A DNA stretch of 64,000 bases from Microbacterium testaceum StLB037 (GTDB lineage: Bacteria > Actinomycetota > Actinomycetes > Actinomycetales > Microbacteriaceae): positions 395,441-459,440 of the forward strand of contig NZ_VTQH01000001.1 in NCBI RefSeq assembly GCF_008763945.1. The letters run 5' to 3'. The translations under genes and the position numbers were made by a program. The notes beneath the pieces are model-generated. The model ran no database searches, was not told the DNA's origin, and saw only the letters and a program-made list of their open reading frames with translations. Shown here in pieces: positions 32,866-41,268 of this stretch. Position 1 is the first letter of the stretch, and each line of letters opens with the position of its first letter.

Positions 32866-35372
32866 CGGCGGCCCTCCCAGGCGGTTCGGGCCAGGGCGAC
32901 CATCTCCCGGCGGGACGCATCGGGCAGATACGCGCGTCCGACGGCGGCGCCGATCGCGGGCAGCTCGAGCGGATCTCGGTAGGCGAGGGCCAAGGGCCGG
33001 TAACGGGGCCGGAACTTGCCCTTGAACCGGAAGAGCGAGGCGAAGCCGTAGGCCGGCTCCAGAACCTCCGCCAACCACCGCAGCAACGCGCGCAGAGGAG
33101 CGGGATCACCGTCGACGACCTCGTCGGGGTCGTCGGCGAGGGGGGCACCCGACAGGCTCAGGACGGTCGCGCCCTCCTCCTGCAGTTCGAGGGCCGCCTT
33201 GGCGATGAGGAACTCCATCATGCCGTTGGGCCCGTCGGTGCGCCGGCGCATGAAGTCGAGCGTCCAGCCCGTGATCTCTCCCGCCGTCCAGGACGGCATC
33301 CAGCTCGTGACCGCTTCGATGCGATCGTCGGGGCCGATCGCGAGCAGCAGCCGCACGTCGCGATCGCGCAGCTCGTCGAGGGAGCCGAGGGTGAAGCCCA
33401 TCTCGGGCAGCGCCCGGTCGGCCACCCACTCCTCGTCGATCGCGATCACCTGCGACGCCTGTCCGACGCTCAGCTCGTGCCATCGCGACCACACGGCGGT
33501 GTAACCCTCCCGCTCGGCACGCGTGAGCGGCTGCCGCACCTTCTGCCACGTCTTGCCGGCGAAGGTGAGGCCGGGCAGATCCATCACCGTCTCGACCCCG
33601 ACCGGGACATGCCTCCATCCGAGCGCAACGAGGTCGTCGAGGGTGTCGCTGTGGATGCTGTAGAACGCGGGCGTCCAGCCGTGTTCGACGCAGTAGTCGG
33701 TGAAGCCGCGCAGAGCCTCGGCGCGGCGTCCCTCGGGCGCGAGCGGATCCCCGACGGCGAGAGCCACGTCTCCGCTCAGGCGATAGGCCACCGCGCACTC
33801 CCGGTCGGCCGAGTACCAGTGGCTGTTGCCCGCCCACGTGCCGAGGAAGCCGAGAGTGTCGCTCCCCCGCCGCAGAAGGTCCCGGTAGTGACCGTCGTCG
33901 ACCGCCGCGGGGCGCCGCGAGCGGCGGTAGAGCCAGAGGATCGCCGCCACCACGATCGCCCAGAACAGCACGCCGATCCACTGGTACGCGAACAGCGCCG
34001 GCCCGCTGTGCGGGAACGCGGTCGACCCTCCCGGGTGCGTGAATGCGGGAGGGAGGAACCGTCGCAGCGTCAGTCCGAGCAGGTCGAGGATCGAGACGTC
34101 GCGGTCGAAGGCGCGATGACCGACGGCCTCGACCACGAAGAGCGTCGTCGCGCAGGCGAGGAAGGCCAGCGAGACCACCGCCGCCACGATCCGCGCCGCG
34201 CGACGGGTCGCGCGCACGGAGAACCGGGCGCGAGCGACGAACAGGGCCGCAGCGAGGGCGAGGGGGATGACGATCGTCGCGATCGCCCAGAGCACGTACT
34301 CCGCACCGCTGCCGTCGACCCAGGGGTCGATCCGCAGACGGCCGTCGACCAGCGAGACGACGGGAAGGACCGCGGATGCCACGAGCACGAACTCCGCGAC
34401 CATCCAGGCCGAGCGCCGGCCCTGGCGCAGACCCCACGCGGCCACCAGGAGCAGCGCGAGCGGCACGATCGCGAGCAGGGCGGGACCGGCGCCGCGGGTC
34501 ATCAGCAGCGCGATCTGCTCATCGCAGACCGACGAGGCGACCGAGCCGCACTGCGCGAGCAGTTCGTCGTCGTACTGTGTGTAGGCGTCGACGACGAGCG
34601 AGAGCGGACCTCGACCTCCGCCGCTGATCAACGCCACGATGGGCCCGCTCCCCACGACCGCGACCAGCAGCGCGAGCAGGGTGCGCGTCTCGCGCGTCGA
34701 ACTGCGATGCCAGGACCGTCGCTCGCGCCCTCGCGCGAGGACGGCGCCCACGAACAGCCCGATGACAGCGGACGACAGGCGGTACCAGGAGTCCGCGTCG
34801 CCGGCGTAGAGCGCGAAGAGCGCCAGCAGGGCGAAGCCCACCAGGCGCAGCCGACGGCGCCACAGCGTCGGGGCGAACGCGGATCCGGCCATGACGGCGC
34901 CGGCGATCGCGGTCGTGGGGTCGAGGACGGGGACCTCGGCGGCGACGACGGGGCGGAGGTCGGTGATCGTCCAGGCCGCGGCGTGGAACCCGATGCCGAC
35001 GAGCAGACCGCTCAGCCCGATGGCGACCAGGAGGACGCTCGTGCGCCGTGACCCGACCAGCCGCTCGACGGCGGCCAGGGCGGTCAGGGCGAGCACCACC
35101 GACGAGAGGGCGTCGATCGCGGAATCGGGGATGACCAGCGCCGTCAGCAGCGTCCACCACCGGCCGCTCGCGAAGGTCGCCAGGGGCCCTGCCCCCCAGG
35201 CGGTGGCGTCTTCACCCCAGAGCGACCCCGTGGCCGCCGCGGACGCCACGACGACGACCGCGACGACGACGGCGACGGGATTGTGCGAGACGTATCGACG
35301 CAACGCTGCACCGACAGCCGTCAGGCGCGACGGCGCTCGTTCGGCGATCGGAGGGGCGGCGGATTCGGACAT
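32862..35372 (-). CDS. MprF/LysX-type phosphatidylglycerol aminoacyltransferase-like protein (DUF2156)
   Basis: The 836-residue protein combines an N-terminal polytopic region of about 12-14 helices (to about residue 490) with a C-terminal DUF2156 domain. That domain has the tandem GNAT fold that transfers an amino acid from aminoacyl-tRNA to a membrane lipid. Features include LGFLGTWAGNSHWYSADRECAVAYR near its start and FRFKGKFRPRYRPLALAYRDP at the end, both typical of the MprF family. The N-terminal part has a rhomboid-like look. The product lowers surface negative charge and resistance to cationic peptides may follow. TACGCT lies seven bases before the ATG. The amino acid and lipid are unknown. 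Confidence 0.85.
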   Translation of the reverse strand: MSESAAPPIAERAPSRLTAVGAALRRYVSHNPVAVVVAVVVVASAAATGSLWGEDATAWGAGPLATFASGRWWTLLTALVIPDSAIDALSSVVLALTALAAVERLVGSRRTSVLLVAIGLSGLLVGIGFHAAAWTITDLRPVVAAEVPVLDPTTAIAGAVMAGSAFAPTLWRRRLRLVGFALLALFALYAGDADSWYRLSSAVIGLFVGAVLARGRERRSWHRSSTRETRTLLALLVAVVGSGPIVALISGGGRGPLSLVVDAYTQYDDELLAQCGSVASSVCDEQIALLMTRGAGPALLAIVPLALLLVAAWGLRQGRRSAWMVAEFVLVASAVLPVVSLVDGRLRIDPWVDGSGAEYVLWAIATIVIPLALAAALFVARARFSVRATRRAARIVAAVVSLAFLACATTLFVVEAVGHRAFDRDVSILDLLGLTLRRFLPPAFTHPGGSTAFPHSGPALFAYQWIGVLFWAIVVAAILWLYRRSRRPAAVDDGHYRDLLRRGSDTLGFLGTWAGNSHWYSADRECAVAYRLSGDVALAVGDPLAPEGRRAEALRGFTDYCVEHGWTPAFYSIHSDTLDDLVALGWRHVPVGVETVMDLPGLTFAGKTWQKVRQPLTRAEREGYTAVWSRWHELSVGQASQVIAIDEEWVADRALPEMGFTLGSLDELRDRDVRLLLAIGPDDRIEAVTSWMPSWTAGEITGWTLDFMRRRTDGPNGMMEFLIAKAALELQEEGATVLSLSGAPLADDPDEVVDGDPAPLRALLRWLAEVLEPAYGFASLFRFKGKFRPRYRPLALAYRDPLELPAIGAAVGRAYLPDASRREMVALARTAWEGRR

Positions 35373-35408
35373 CGGCGAAAGCGTATTGCCAAATGCTATG
35401 AGAAGGCG

Positions 35409-36713
35409 TCAGTACCAGATATCGAGCAGCGGGGTGGACTCGGGGGCGAAAGTCCGGTCCAGATCGGCCAGCGCCTCGACCGCGCCGCTCACCAGCCCCG
35501 TCTGCGCCAACTCCGTGGGGCGAACCCCGCCGAGCAGGATCGACCCCAGCGCCCCCACGGTCAGCTCGACGTCGGCGGCGGGGTCGCCGTCGACCGCGGC
35601 CACCTCGGCCTCGCCGTCGGCTCCCACGTGCAGACGCCATGCTCCCGCGGCGAATCCGAGCGGGTCGGTCACGCGCAGCACGAGATCGAGGCCCGCCGCG
35701 TACCGGCGCGCGGTCAGAGCGCCCGGCACGTCGAGGATGCGGAGCCAGTGGTGATCGGTGAGCGTCGCTTTCACTGCGCGCCGGTCAGCGACCATCCACT
35801 GCACCGGCGGCACGGCCGGCTGCAGCCACGCCTTCACCCGGCCCACGAGATCGTGCTCGATCGCGAAGCGCCAGAGCGCCGCAGACGCCTCGCCGTCGAC
35901 GGCGAAGATCGCGCGGACGTCGAGATCGTGCGACGAGAAGTCGTCGCGTTCGTCGATCGTGTACACGAGGATCCCGGTCTCGTCGCCGTCGGCGTCGCGG
36001 TAGGACACCGCGCGCACCTTCTCGGCCGACTTGTCGCCGGGTGCGAGCCCGGCCACGCCGCGCCACCGCCCGTCCCACCCCGGAACCGAGCCCGGACGCT
36101 GCACGCGCACGCGCTCGTGCACCGCGCTCAATCGCTGCACCACGGCGTCGCGCGGGACGAAGTCCAGCCGCCCGGGAGCCGTCGGACCCGTCCACCGGGC
36201 ACGCCCCGTATCGATCTCGACGTCGGAGGCCCACGCGGCAGGAGAGAACCCCCACCGGCCGTAGATGGTCGCCTCGGTGACCGTGAGCCCGGCCACGGCG
36301 AACCCCGCCGCCGCGGCCGTGCGCAGCTCGCCGCCGATCATCGAACGCGCGATGCCCCGACGGCGGTGCGTCGGTGCGACCGTCACGGCGCTGATCGACC
36401 ACAGGGCCGTCGTCCGACCGGGTGAGGTCGTGAGCTCGGACGCCCACGAGTCGATCGTTCCGACCGGCACCTCGGGCTCGACGCCTCGTCGGTCGTAGAC
36501 CGCCGTGAGGCGCCGCGTGCGCAGCGTCGTGCGGGCGTTCTCCGCCTCGTCGTCGGTCGACTCCCCGCCGAGGAAGCCCCGGGCCACGGCTCGCTGGAAC
36601 GGGCGGAACCCGTCACCGTCGGCGTCCACTCGCGCGTACTCGAGCCCGGAGGCGGCGAGGTCGGCGGCAGAGGTCTGGTCGAGGGGCAGCGTCAGGGTGT
36701 CGATGGATGCCAT
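35409..36713 (-). CDS. Eis-like GNAT N-acetyltransferase
   Basis: This 434-residue protein has the three-part Eis layout: an N-terminal GNAT domain with acetyl-CoA motif VAPTHRRRGIARSM near residue 110, a second GNAT-like domain, and a C-terminal SCP2-like domain (LDLVLRVTDPLGFAAG onward). It ends in a C-terminal aromatic residue (DIWY), matching Eis, whose terminal carboxylate acts in catalysis. YGRWGFSPA near residue 150 is also conserved. Eis proteins acetylate aminoglycosides and other amines at several positions. The ATG follows TAGGCT and six bases. It lies downstream of sigR-rsrA but has its own promoter. Confidence 0.88.
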   Translation of the reverse strand: MASIDTLTLPLDQTSAADLAASGLEYARVDADGDGFRPFQRAVARGFLGGESTDDEAENARTTLRTRRLTAVYDRRGVEPEVPVGTIDSWASELTTSPGRTTALWSISAVTVAPTHRRRGIARSMIGGELRTAAAAGFAVAGLTVTEATIYGRWGFSPAAWASDVEIDTGRARWTGPTAPGRLDFVPRDAVVQRLSAVHERVRVQRPGSVPGWDGRWRGVAGLAPGDKSAEKVRAVSYRDADGDETGILVYTIDERDDFSSHDLDVRAIFAVDGEASAALWRFAIEHDLVGRVKAWLQPAVPPVQWMVADRRAVKATLTDHHWLRILDVPGALTARRYAAGLDLVLRVTDPLGFAAGAWRLHVGADGEAEVAAVDGDPAADVELTVGALGSILLGGVRPTELAQTGLVSGAVEALADLDRTFAPESTPLLDIWY

Positions 36714-36719
36714 GACCCC

Positions 36720-36725
36720 AGCCTA
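36720..36725 (-). promoter_or_regulatory. Leaderless promoter -10 (TAGGCT) of the Eis-like gene
   Basis: The minus strand reads TAGGCT, six bases, then the ATG at 36713. A short hairpin (CCTCCG 36733-36738 with CGGAGG 36743-36748) just upstream may end the sigR-rsrA transcript. Confidence 0.6.
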
Positions 36726-36774
36726 GGGACCCCCTCCGACACCGGAGGAGACCCGGCTCACGTCCGCCCGCGGG

Positions 36775-37017
36775 TCAGTGCGTCGCTTGGATGGCGCGCA
36801 GGCGCGAGAGCACCTGATCGCGCAGTTCGTCGGGCGCGGTCTCCTTGCACGCGCGCGCGACCACCTCGGTCAGGGTGCGTGCCACGAGGGCCTCGTCCTG
36901 GCATCCGGGGCAATTCTCGAGGTGCTCGCGGATGTCCGCCTGCTGGGTCTTGCAGACCTCGTTGCGAAGGTATTCCTCGAGGTCGCGTCGCGCCTTGTCG
37001 CAGCCGCAGTCGCTCAT
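36775..37017 (-). CDS. rsrA: Zinc anti-sigma factor of RsrA type
   Basis: This 80-residue protein has the zinc-associated anti-sigma core His32-x3-Cys36-x2-Cys39 (HLENCPGC) with further cysteines at 4, 6, 22 and 57. In Streptomyces RsrA and mycobacterial RshA, thiol oxidation of such cysteines releases zinc and frees the sigma factor. The ATG overlaps the sigR stop by ATGA, fixing start and stoichiometry. Its neighbour and the SigR-type promoter upstream give the classic autoregulatory redox loop. Confidence 0.92.
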   Translation of the reverse strand: MSDCGCDKARRDLEEYLRNEVCKTQQADIREHLENCPGCQDEALVARTLTEVVARACKETAPDELRDQVLSRLRAIQATH

Positions 37018-37697
37018 TTCGTCTCTCCCGTCGCGGCCTGGATGCCGCGCTCCTTGGCGTAGTCCGACAGCAGGTCGCGCAGCAGCCGCCGGCCGCGGTG
37101 CAGGCGGCTCATGACCGTGCCGATCGGGGTTTTCATGATGTCGGCGATCTCCTGATAGGCGAAGCCCTCGACGTCGGCGAGGTACACCGCCATCCGGAAA
37201 TCCTCGGGGATCGACTGCAACGCGTCTTTCACGACGGATGCCGGCATGTGGTCGATCGCTTCGGCCTCGGCCGAACGGGCGCTGCTCGCGGTGGTCGACT
37301 CGGCCCCGCCGAGCTGCCAGTCCTCGAGGTCGTCGATCGCGCTCTGGTAGGGCTCGCGCTGCTTCTTGCGATACGTGTTGATGTACGTGTTCGTCAGGAT
37401 GCGGTAGAGCCACGCCTTGAGGTTCGTGCCCTGCGTGAACGTCGCCCACGAGCCGAAGGCCTTCACGAAGGTCTCTTGAACGAGATCGGCCGCGTCCGCG
37501 GGATTGCGCGTCATGCGCATGGCAGCGGCATACAGCTGGTCCATGAAGGGCAGAGCCTGCTCTTCGAACTGTTCGCGGGGCTCCGTCTGTGGGCCGGCGT
37601 CGGCGGTGTCGTTCATCGCGCGCCAGTCTACGTCGGGCATGCCCGACAGCACCGGGCCGGCCTGCGCCGGGCGGTCGCGCTCGAGAAGTGCGGTCAC
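37014..37697 (-). CDS. sigR: ECF sigma factor of SigR/SigH type
   Basis: This 227-residue ECF sigma factor has region 2 with [17 protein letters not shown] and [14 protein letters not shown], and region 4 with [26 protein letters not shown] and [14 protein letters not shown]. These are nearly signature sequences of SigR (Streptomyces) and SigH (mycobacteria), which drive thioredoxin, mycothiol and protease genes under thiol-oxidative stress. The GTG at 37697 has AAAGGGG a few bases upstream; internal ATGs at codons 20 and 28 could give shorter forms. A matching autoregulatory promoter lies just upstream. Confidence 0.93.
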   Translation of the reverse strand: MTALLERDRPAQAGPVLSGMPDVDWRAMNDTADAGPQTEPREQFEEQALPFMDQLYAAAMRMTRNPADAADLVQETFVKAFGSWATFTQGTNLKAWLYRILTNTYINTYRKKQREPYQSAIDDLEDWQLGGAESTTASSARSAEAEAIDHMPASVVKDALQSIPEDFRMAVYLADVEGFAYQEIADIMKTPIGTVMSRLHRGRRLLRDLLSDYAKERGIQAATGETK

Positions 37698-37714
37698 GTG
37701 TCGTCCCCTTTCAG

Positions 37715-37720
37715 TAGGCT
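37715..37720 (+). promoter_or_regulatory. Putative -10 (TAGGCT) of aroA
   Basis: TAGGCT, eight bases, then the aroA ATG at 37729. Spacing is two bases longer than at other leaderless genes in the window; AGGA at 37721-37724 may alternatively assist initiation. It overlaps the divergent SigR promoter. Confidence 0.45.
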
Positions 37721-37723
37721 AGG

Positions 37724-37749
37724 AACCGATGTCTTCGCTCGGGTATTCC
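37724..37749 (-). promoter_or_regulatory. SigR/SigH-type promoter (GGAAT-N18-GTT) of sigR-rsrA
   Basis: On the minus strand GGAAT (37749-37745) is followed by exactly 18 bases and GTT (37726-37724), matching the known SigR/SigH consensus. It sits about 27 bases before the sigR GTG, giving a leader of roughly 20 nt with the AAAGGGG ribosome binding site. It implies autoregulation. The element covers the first 20 bases of divergent aroA. Confidence 0.8.
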
Positions 37750-39072
37750 CCTTCCGCCGCCACTCCCCGCGGCGAGTGGGACGCGCCCGTCGCCGACGGC
37801 CCCCTGGATGCCACGGTCACCGTGCCCGGATCCAAGTCGCTGACCAATCGCGAACTGATCCTCGCCGCCATCGCCGACGGCCCCGGAACCCTGCACGGGC
37901 CCCTGCACTCCGACGACTCCGCCCGCATGGTCGATGCGCTGCGCGTCCTCGGCGTCGGCATCGAAGAGATCGACACGGGGTCCCCCTTCGGGCCCGATCT
38001 GCTCGTCACGCCCCCGTCCTCTTTCACGGGCGAGGGCACGATCGACTGCGGACAGGCCGGAACCGTCATGCGCTTCATCGCGCCCGTCGCGGGTTTCGCC
38101 CGGGGCGACGTCCGCGTCACCGCGCACGAGAGCGCGCTGCACCGGCCGATGGGCGCCATGATCCACGCCCTGCGCGACGTGGGCGTCGACATCGACGACG
38201 GCGGCCACTGGGCCCTGCCTTTCTCGGTCCGCGGGCACGGACACGTGCGCGGCGGCGAGGTCGAGATCGACGCGAGTCAGTCGAGCCAGTTCGTCTCCGG
38301 CCTGCTGCTGGCGGCCGCGCGGTTCGACGTCGGGCTCCACCTGCGCCACGTCGGCTCGAGGCTGCCGAGCATCCCCCACATCGACATGACCGTCGAAGCG
38401 CTCGCCCATCGCGCGGTGCACGTCGAACGCCCCGCCCCCGGCGAGTGGATCGTCCCGGCGGGACCGGTGCGGGCGAAAGACGTCGCGATCGAGCCCGACC
38501 TGTCGAACGCCTCGCCGTTCCTGGCCGCGGCGATGGTCACGGGCGGCTCCGTGAGCGTGACGGGCTGGCCCCTGCACAGCACGCAGCCGGGCGCCCTCCT
38601 CGTCGACATCCTCACCGAGATGGGGGCTCGCGTCAGCCGTCGTAGCGGCGCCCTCACGGTGGCCGCCGGAGACGAGGGCATCCTGGGCGTCGAGCTCGAT
38701 CTGTCGGCGGCCGGCGAGCTGGCTCCGACCCTTTTCGGTCTCGCGGCCTTCGCCGACGGGCCCACCACACTTCACGGCATCGGGCACATCCGCGGGCACG
38801 AGACCGACCGCATCGCGGCTCTCGTGGGCAACCTGCGCTCGCTCGGCGGCGAGGCGCACGAGCTCGACGACGGCATCCGCATCGTCCCCCGACCGCTGAC
38901 CGGGGGCGAATGGAAGGCGCACCACGACCACCGTCTGGCCACCACCGGTGCCCTGATCGGCCTGCGGGTGCCCGGCGTGCGCATCGACGACATCGGCACG
39001 ACCGCCAAGACGCTTCCCCAGTTCGCCGCCCTGTGGAAGAACATGCTGGGTCCGGATGCCGCGGGCGCGTGA
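37729..39072 (+). CDS. aroA: 3-phosphoshikimate 1-carboxyvinyltransferase (EPSP synthase)
   Basis: This 447-residue enzyme joins shikimate-3-phosphate and PEP in aromatic amino acid synthesis. TVTVPGSKSLTNRELILAA near residue 30 is the N-terminal EPSP synthase signature, DCGQAGTVMRFI near residue 105 is the variant of the GNAGTAMRPL motif, and RGHETDRIAAL near residue 345 is the C-terminal signature (RxKExDR class). It begins a three-gene run with rsgA and bcp, with only 3 bp before rsgA. Confidence 0.95.
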   Translation: MSSLGYSPSAATPRGEWDAPVADGPLDATVTVPGSKSLTNRELILAAIADGPGTLHGPLHSDDSARMVDALRVLGVGIEEIDTGSPFGPDLLVTPPSSFTGEGTIDCGQAGTVMRFIAPVAGFARGDVRVTAHESALHRPMGAMIHALRDVGVDIDDGGHWALPFSVRGHGHVRGGEVEIDASQSSQFVSGLLLAAARFDVGLHLRHVGSRLPSIPHIDMTVEALAHRAVHVERPAPGEWIVPAGPVRAKDVAIEPDLSNASPFLAAAMVTGGSVSVTGWPLHSTQPGALLVDILTEMGARVSRRSGALTVAAGDEGILGVELDLSAAGELAPTLFGLAAFADGPTTLHGIGHIRGHETDRIAALVGNLRSLGGEAHELDDGIRIVPRPLTGGEWKAHHDHRLATTGALIGLRVPGVRIDDIGTTAKTLPQFAALWKNMLGPDAAGA

Positions 39073-39075
39073 GCG

Positions 39076-40137
39076 ATGAGCTGGCTCGACGACGGCGATG
39101 ACGACGACGACCTGGAGTTCGACGAGTCGTCGATCCGGGTCCGTCCCAATCCCAAAGCCAACAGACCGCGCACCAAGCGGCGCCCGGCTCACGCCGACGC
39201 GCAGATCGCCCGGGTGCTCGGTGTTGATCGCGGCCGATACACGGTCCTCGTCGACGAGGACGGCCCCGATGAGCGACGGGTGCTGGCCACGCGTGCCCGC
39301 GAGCTGCGCAAGCAGCCCATCGTCAACGGTGACCGCGCGCGCGTCGTCGGCGACCTGTCGGGAGATGAGGGCACCCTCGGGCGCATCGTCGGCCTCGAGG
39401 AGCGCACCTCGCTGCTGCGCCGCAGCGCCGACGACACCGACCAGGTCGAGCGGGTCATCGTCGCCAACGCCGACCAGATGCTCATCGTGGTCGCCGCGGC
39501 CGACCCCGAACCCCGCGCCCGTCTCGTCGACCGCTACCTGGTCGCGGCGCTGGATGCCGGCATCCGTCCCCTTCTCGTCGTCACCAAGACCGACCTGGCC
39601 GATCCGACCGAGTTCCTCGCGCACTTCGTCGGCCTCGACCTGCGGGTGTTCACCAGCGCCCGAGGCGAGATGCCCCTCGACGAGATCGGCGAGGCGCTCG
39701 TGGGCCACTCGACGGTGTTCGTCGGACACTCCGGGGTCGGCAAGTCGACGCTCGTCAACGCCCTCACGGGGTCGGAGCGCGCGATCGGTCACGTCAACAC
39801 CGTGACCGGCCGGGGCCGCCACACCTCATCGTCGGCGGTATCGCTGCGCTACCGCGGCCGCGACGGCTCGGGGTGGGTCATCGACACCCCGGGGGTGCGG
39901 TCGTTCGGCCTGGGCCACGTCGACCCCGCGCACGTGCTCGGCGCCTTCACCGACCTCGCCGAGGTCGCCGAGGAGTGCCCGCGCGGCTGCACGCACCTGC
40001 CCGACGCCCCCGACTGCGCGATCATCGAGGCGGTCGAGTCCGGACGCCTCGGCCCCGGAGCCCCCGCGCGGCTCGATTCCCTGCAGCGCCTGCTGACGAC
40101 GTTCCAGGGCATCGAGCGTTCTAGGCTGGACGGGTGA
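39076..40137 (+). CDS. rsgA: Ribosome small-subunit-dependent GTPase RsgA
   Basis: This 353-residue circularly permuted GTPase checks 30S subunit maturation. After an acidic N-terminal tail and an OB-fold, motifs appear in the order G4 TKTD (near residue 170), G1 GHSGVGKS (near 217) and G3 DTPG (near 272). A C-terminal zinc knuckle CPRGCTHLPDAPDC follows. Order, length and zinc motif are diagnostic. It is placed directly after aroA, a pairing common in actinobacteria. Its stop overlaps the GTG of bcp. Confidence 0.95.
   Translation: MSWLDDGDDDDDLEFDESSIRVRPNPKANRPRTKRRPAHADAQIARVLGVDRGRYTVLVDEDGPDERRVLATRARELRKQPIVNGDRARVVGDLSGDEGTLGRIVGLEERTSLLRRSADDTDQVERVIVANADQMLIVVAAADPEPRARLVDRYLVAALDAGIRPLLVVTKTDLADPTEFLAHFVGLDLRVFTSARGEMPLDEIGEALVGHSTVFVGHSGVGKSTLVNALTGSERAIGHVNTVTGRGRHTSSSAVSLRYRGRDGSGWVIDTPGVRSFGLGHVDPAHVLGAFTDLAEVAEECPRGCTHLPDAPDCAIIEAVESGRLGPGAPARLDSLQRLLTTFQGIERSRLDG
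40122..40127 (+). promoter_or_regulatory. Leaderless promoter -10 (TAGGCT) of bcp inside the rsgA 3' end
   Basis: TAGGCT, six bases, then the bcp GTG at 40134. It would let the peroxiredoxin be expressed independently of aroA-rsgA. Confidence 0.5.
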
Positions 40138-40607
40138 CGAATCTCGCAAAGGGCGATATCGCCCCCGACTTCACCCTCCTCGACCAGGACGAACACCCCG
40201 TCTCGCTGGGCGACTTCCGCGGCCGCCGCGTGATCCTCTACTTCTACCCCGCGGCCCAGACCCCGGGATGCACCACCCAGGCGTGCGACTTCCGCGACAG
40301 CCTCGCCTCGCTGCAGGGCGCCGGCTACACGGTGCTCGGCATCTCGCGCGACACTCCTGAGAAGCTGCGCGCCTTCCGCGACAGCGACGGGCTGACCTTC
40401 CCGCTGCTGAGCGATGCCGATCACGCCGTCCACGAGGCCTACGGCGCGTGGGGCGAGAAGCAGAACTACGGCAAGACCGTCACCGGTGTGCTGCGCTCCA
40501 CCTTCGTCGTCGACGAGGACGGGAAGATCGTCGAGGCGATGTACAACGTCAAGGCCACCGGTCACGTGGCGCGACTGCGCAAGACCCTGGGTCTCGCCGC
40601 GGCCTGA
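40134..40607 (+). CDS. bcp: Thioredoxin-dependent peroxiredoxin, Bcp/PrxQ type
   Basis: This 157-residue peroxiredoxin reduces hydroperoxides using thioredoxin. The peroxidatic Cys46 and resolving Cys51 lie in TPGCTTQACDFRD, the five-residue spacing of the PrxQ/Bcp alpha-type. The N-terminal DFTLLDQDEHPVSLGDFRG block and the late YGKTVTGVLRSTFVVDEDGKI block match. The GTG start lies within the rsgA stop (GTGA). It sits in a three-gene transcription unit and may also use its own leaderless promoter. Confidence 0.94.
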   Translation: MTNLAKGDIAPDFTLLDQDEHPVSLGDFRGRRVILYFYPAAQTPGCTTQACDFRDSLASLQGAGYTVLGISRDTPEKLRAFRDSDGLTFPLLSDADHAVHEAYGAWGEKQNYGKTVTGVLRSTFVVDEDGKIVEAMYNVKATGHVARLRKTLGLAAA

Positions 40608-40621
40608 CCCGACGGATGCCG

Positions 40622-40655
40622 AGACCCCGCCGCGCGAGAGCGTCTGGCGGGGTCT
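40622..40655. terminator. Terminator hairpin after bcp
   Basis: AGACCCCGCC (40622-40631) pairs with GGCGGGGTCT (40646-40655), loop 14 bases, followed by TCGCGTTGC. It lies between the convergent bcp and small membrane-protein genes and could serve both. Confidence 0.75.
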
Positions 40656-40675
40656 TCGCGTTGCGGCGGGGGGGC

Positions 40676-41056
40676 TCAGCCGTCGTCGCGACGGCGGGGA
40701 GCGGCCGCGCGCACGGCCAGCACGAGCAGGACCAGACCGACAACTGCCGGGACGGCGATGAGCACGGCGATGCCGGGAGCCGCCCACTCCCCCGTCACGG
40801 CGCCGATGGCCACCGACAGGATGAGCAGCTGGGTCACGATGCCGCCGGATCGACCGGCCGAGACCTCGCGAGCGGTCGCGACGGCGAAGGCACCGACGAT
40901 CGCCGCCCCGATCACCGTGAGGACGATGAGGGCGACCGAGCTCACCACGGAGTCGGTGTCGCCGCCGATGAGGGCGACCGTCTGCCAGCCCGCGAGGGCC
41001 AGGATGCCGAGGCTCTCGAGGCCCAGGAGAGCCGCGGCCGCAAGACGAATCGGCAT
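40676..41056 (-). CDS. Small membrane protein of unknown function
   Basis: This 126-residue protein has about four hydrophobic helices (LAAAALLGLESLGILALAG, VALIVLTVIGAAIVGAFAV, TQLLILSVAIGAVTGEW and GIAVLIAVPAVVGLVLLVLAV) and a basic tail ending RRRDDG. I recognise no catalytic motif. The ATG at 41056 has GGGGAGG eight bases upstream and is preferred over a longer frame. It is divergent from the whiB1 leader. Small four-helix proteins like this are common and conserved in actinobacteria but uncharacterised. Confidence 0.75.
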   Translation of the reverse strand: MPIRLAAAALLGLESLGILALAGWQTVALIGGDTDSVVSSVALIVLTVIGAAIVGAFAVATAREVSAGRSGGIVTQLLILSVAIGAVTGEWAAPGIAVLIAVPAVVGLVLLVLAVRAAAPRRRDDG

Positions 41057-41139
41057 CCGGAAAGCCTCCCCGGCGGGCGCACCTGCGCCGTTACGATCTG
41101 GAAACCTCGCGGTTACCTCTTGATCAGGCGGAATCGCTA

Positions 41140-41233
41140 TGGGAGCATGGAACAAGCCGTGTGCTCCCACAGCGAAGTGGGGCGAGCAATCGCTCGCGTT
41201 CCCACCAGGGTACCGGACCCGAATCCCGGTGCC
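41140..41233 (+). promoter_or_regulatory. Structured 5' leader of whiB1: three consecutive hairpins
   Basis: Hairpin 1: TGGGAGCA (41140-41147) with TGCTCCCA (41162-41169). Hairpin 2: GTGGG plus GCGAGC (41177-41187) with GCTCGC (41192-41197) and CCCAC (41201-41205), loop AATC. Hairpin 3: GGTACCGG (41209-41216) with CCGGTGCC (41226-41233), one G-U pair. They precede the AAGGAG ribosome binding site by about 22 bases. A promoter is expected near 41100-41135 but I cannot fix it. Confidence 0.55.
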
Positions 41234-41268
41234 GAATCGACCAATTTTCTGTTACAAGGAGCACCCCC

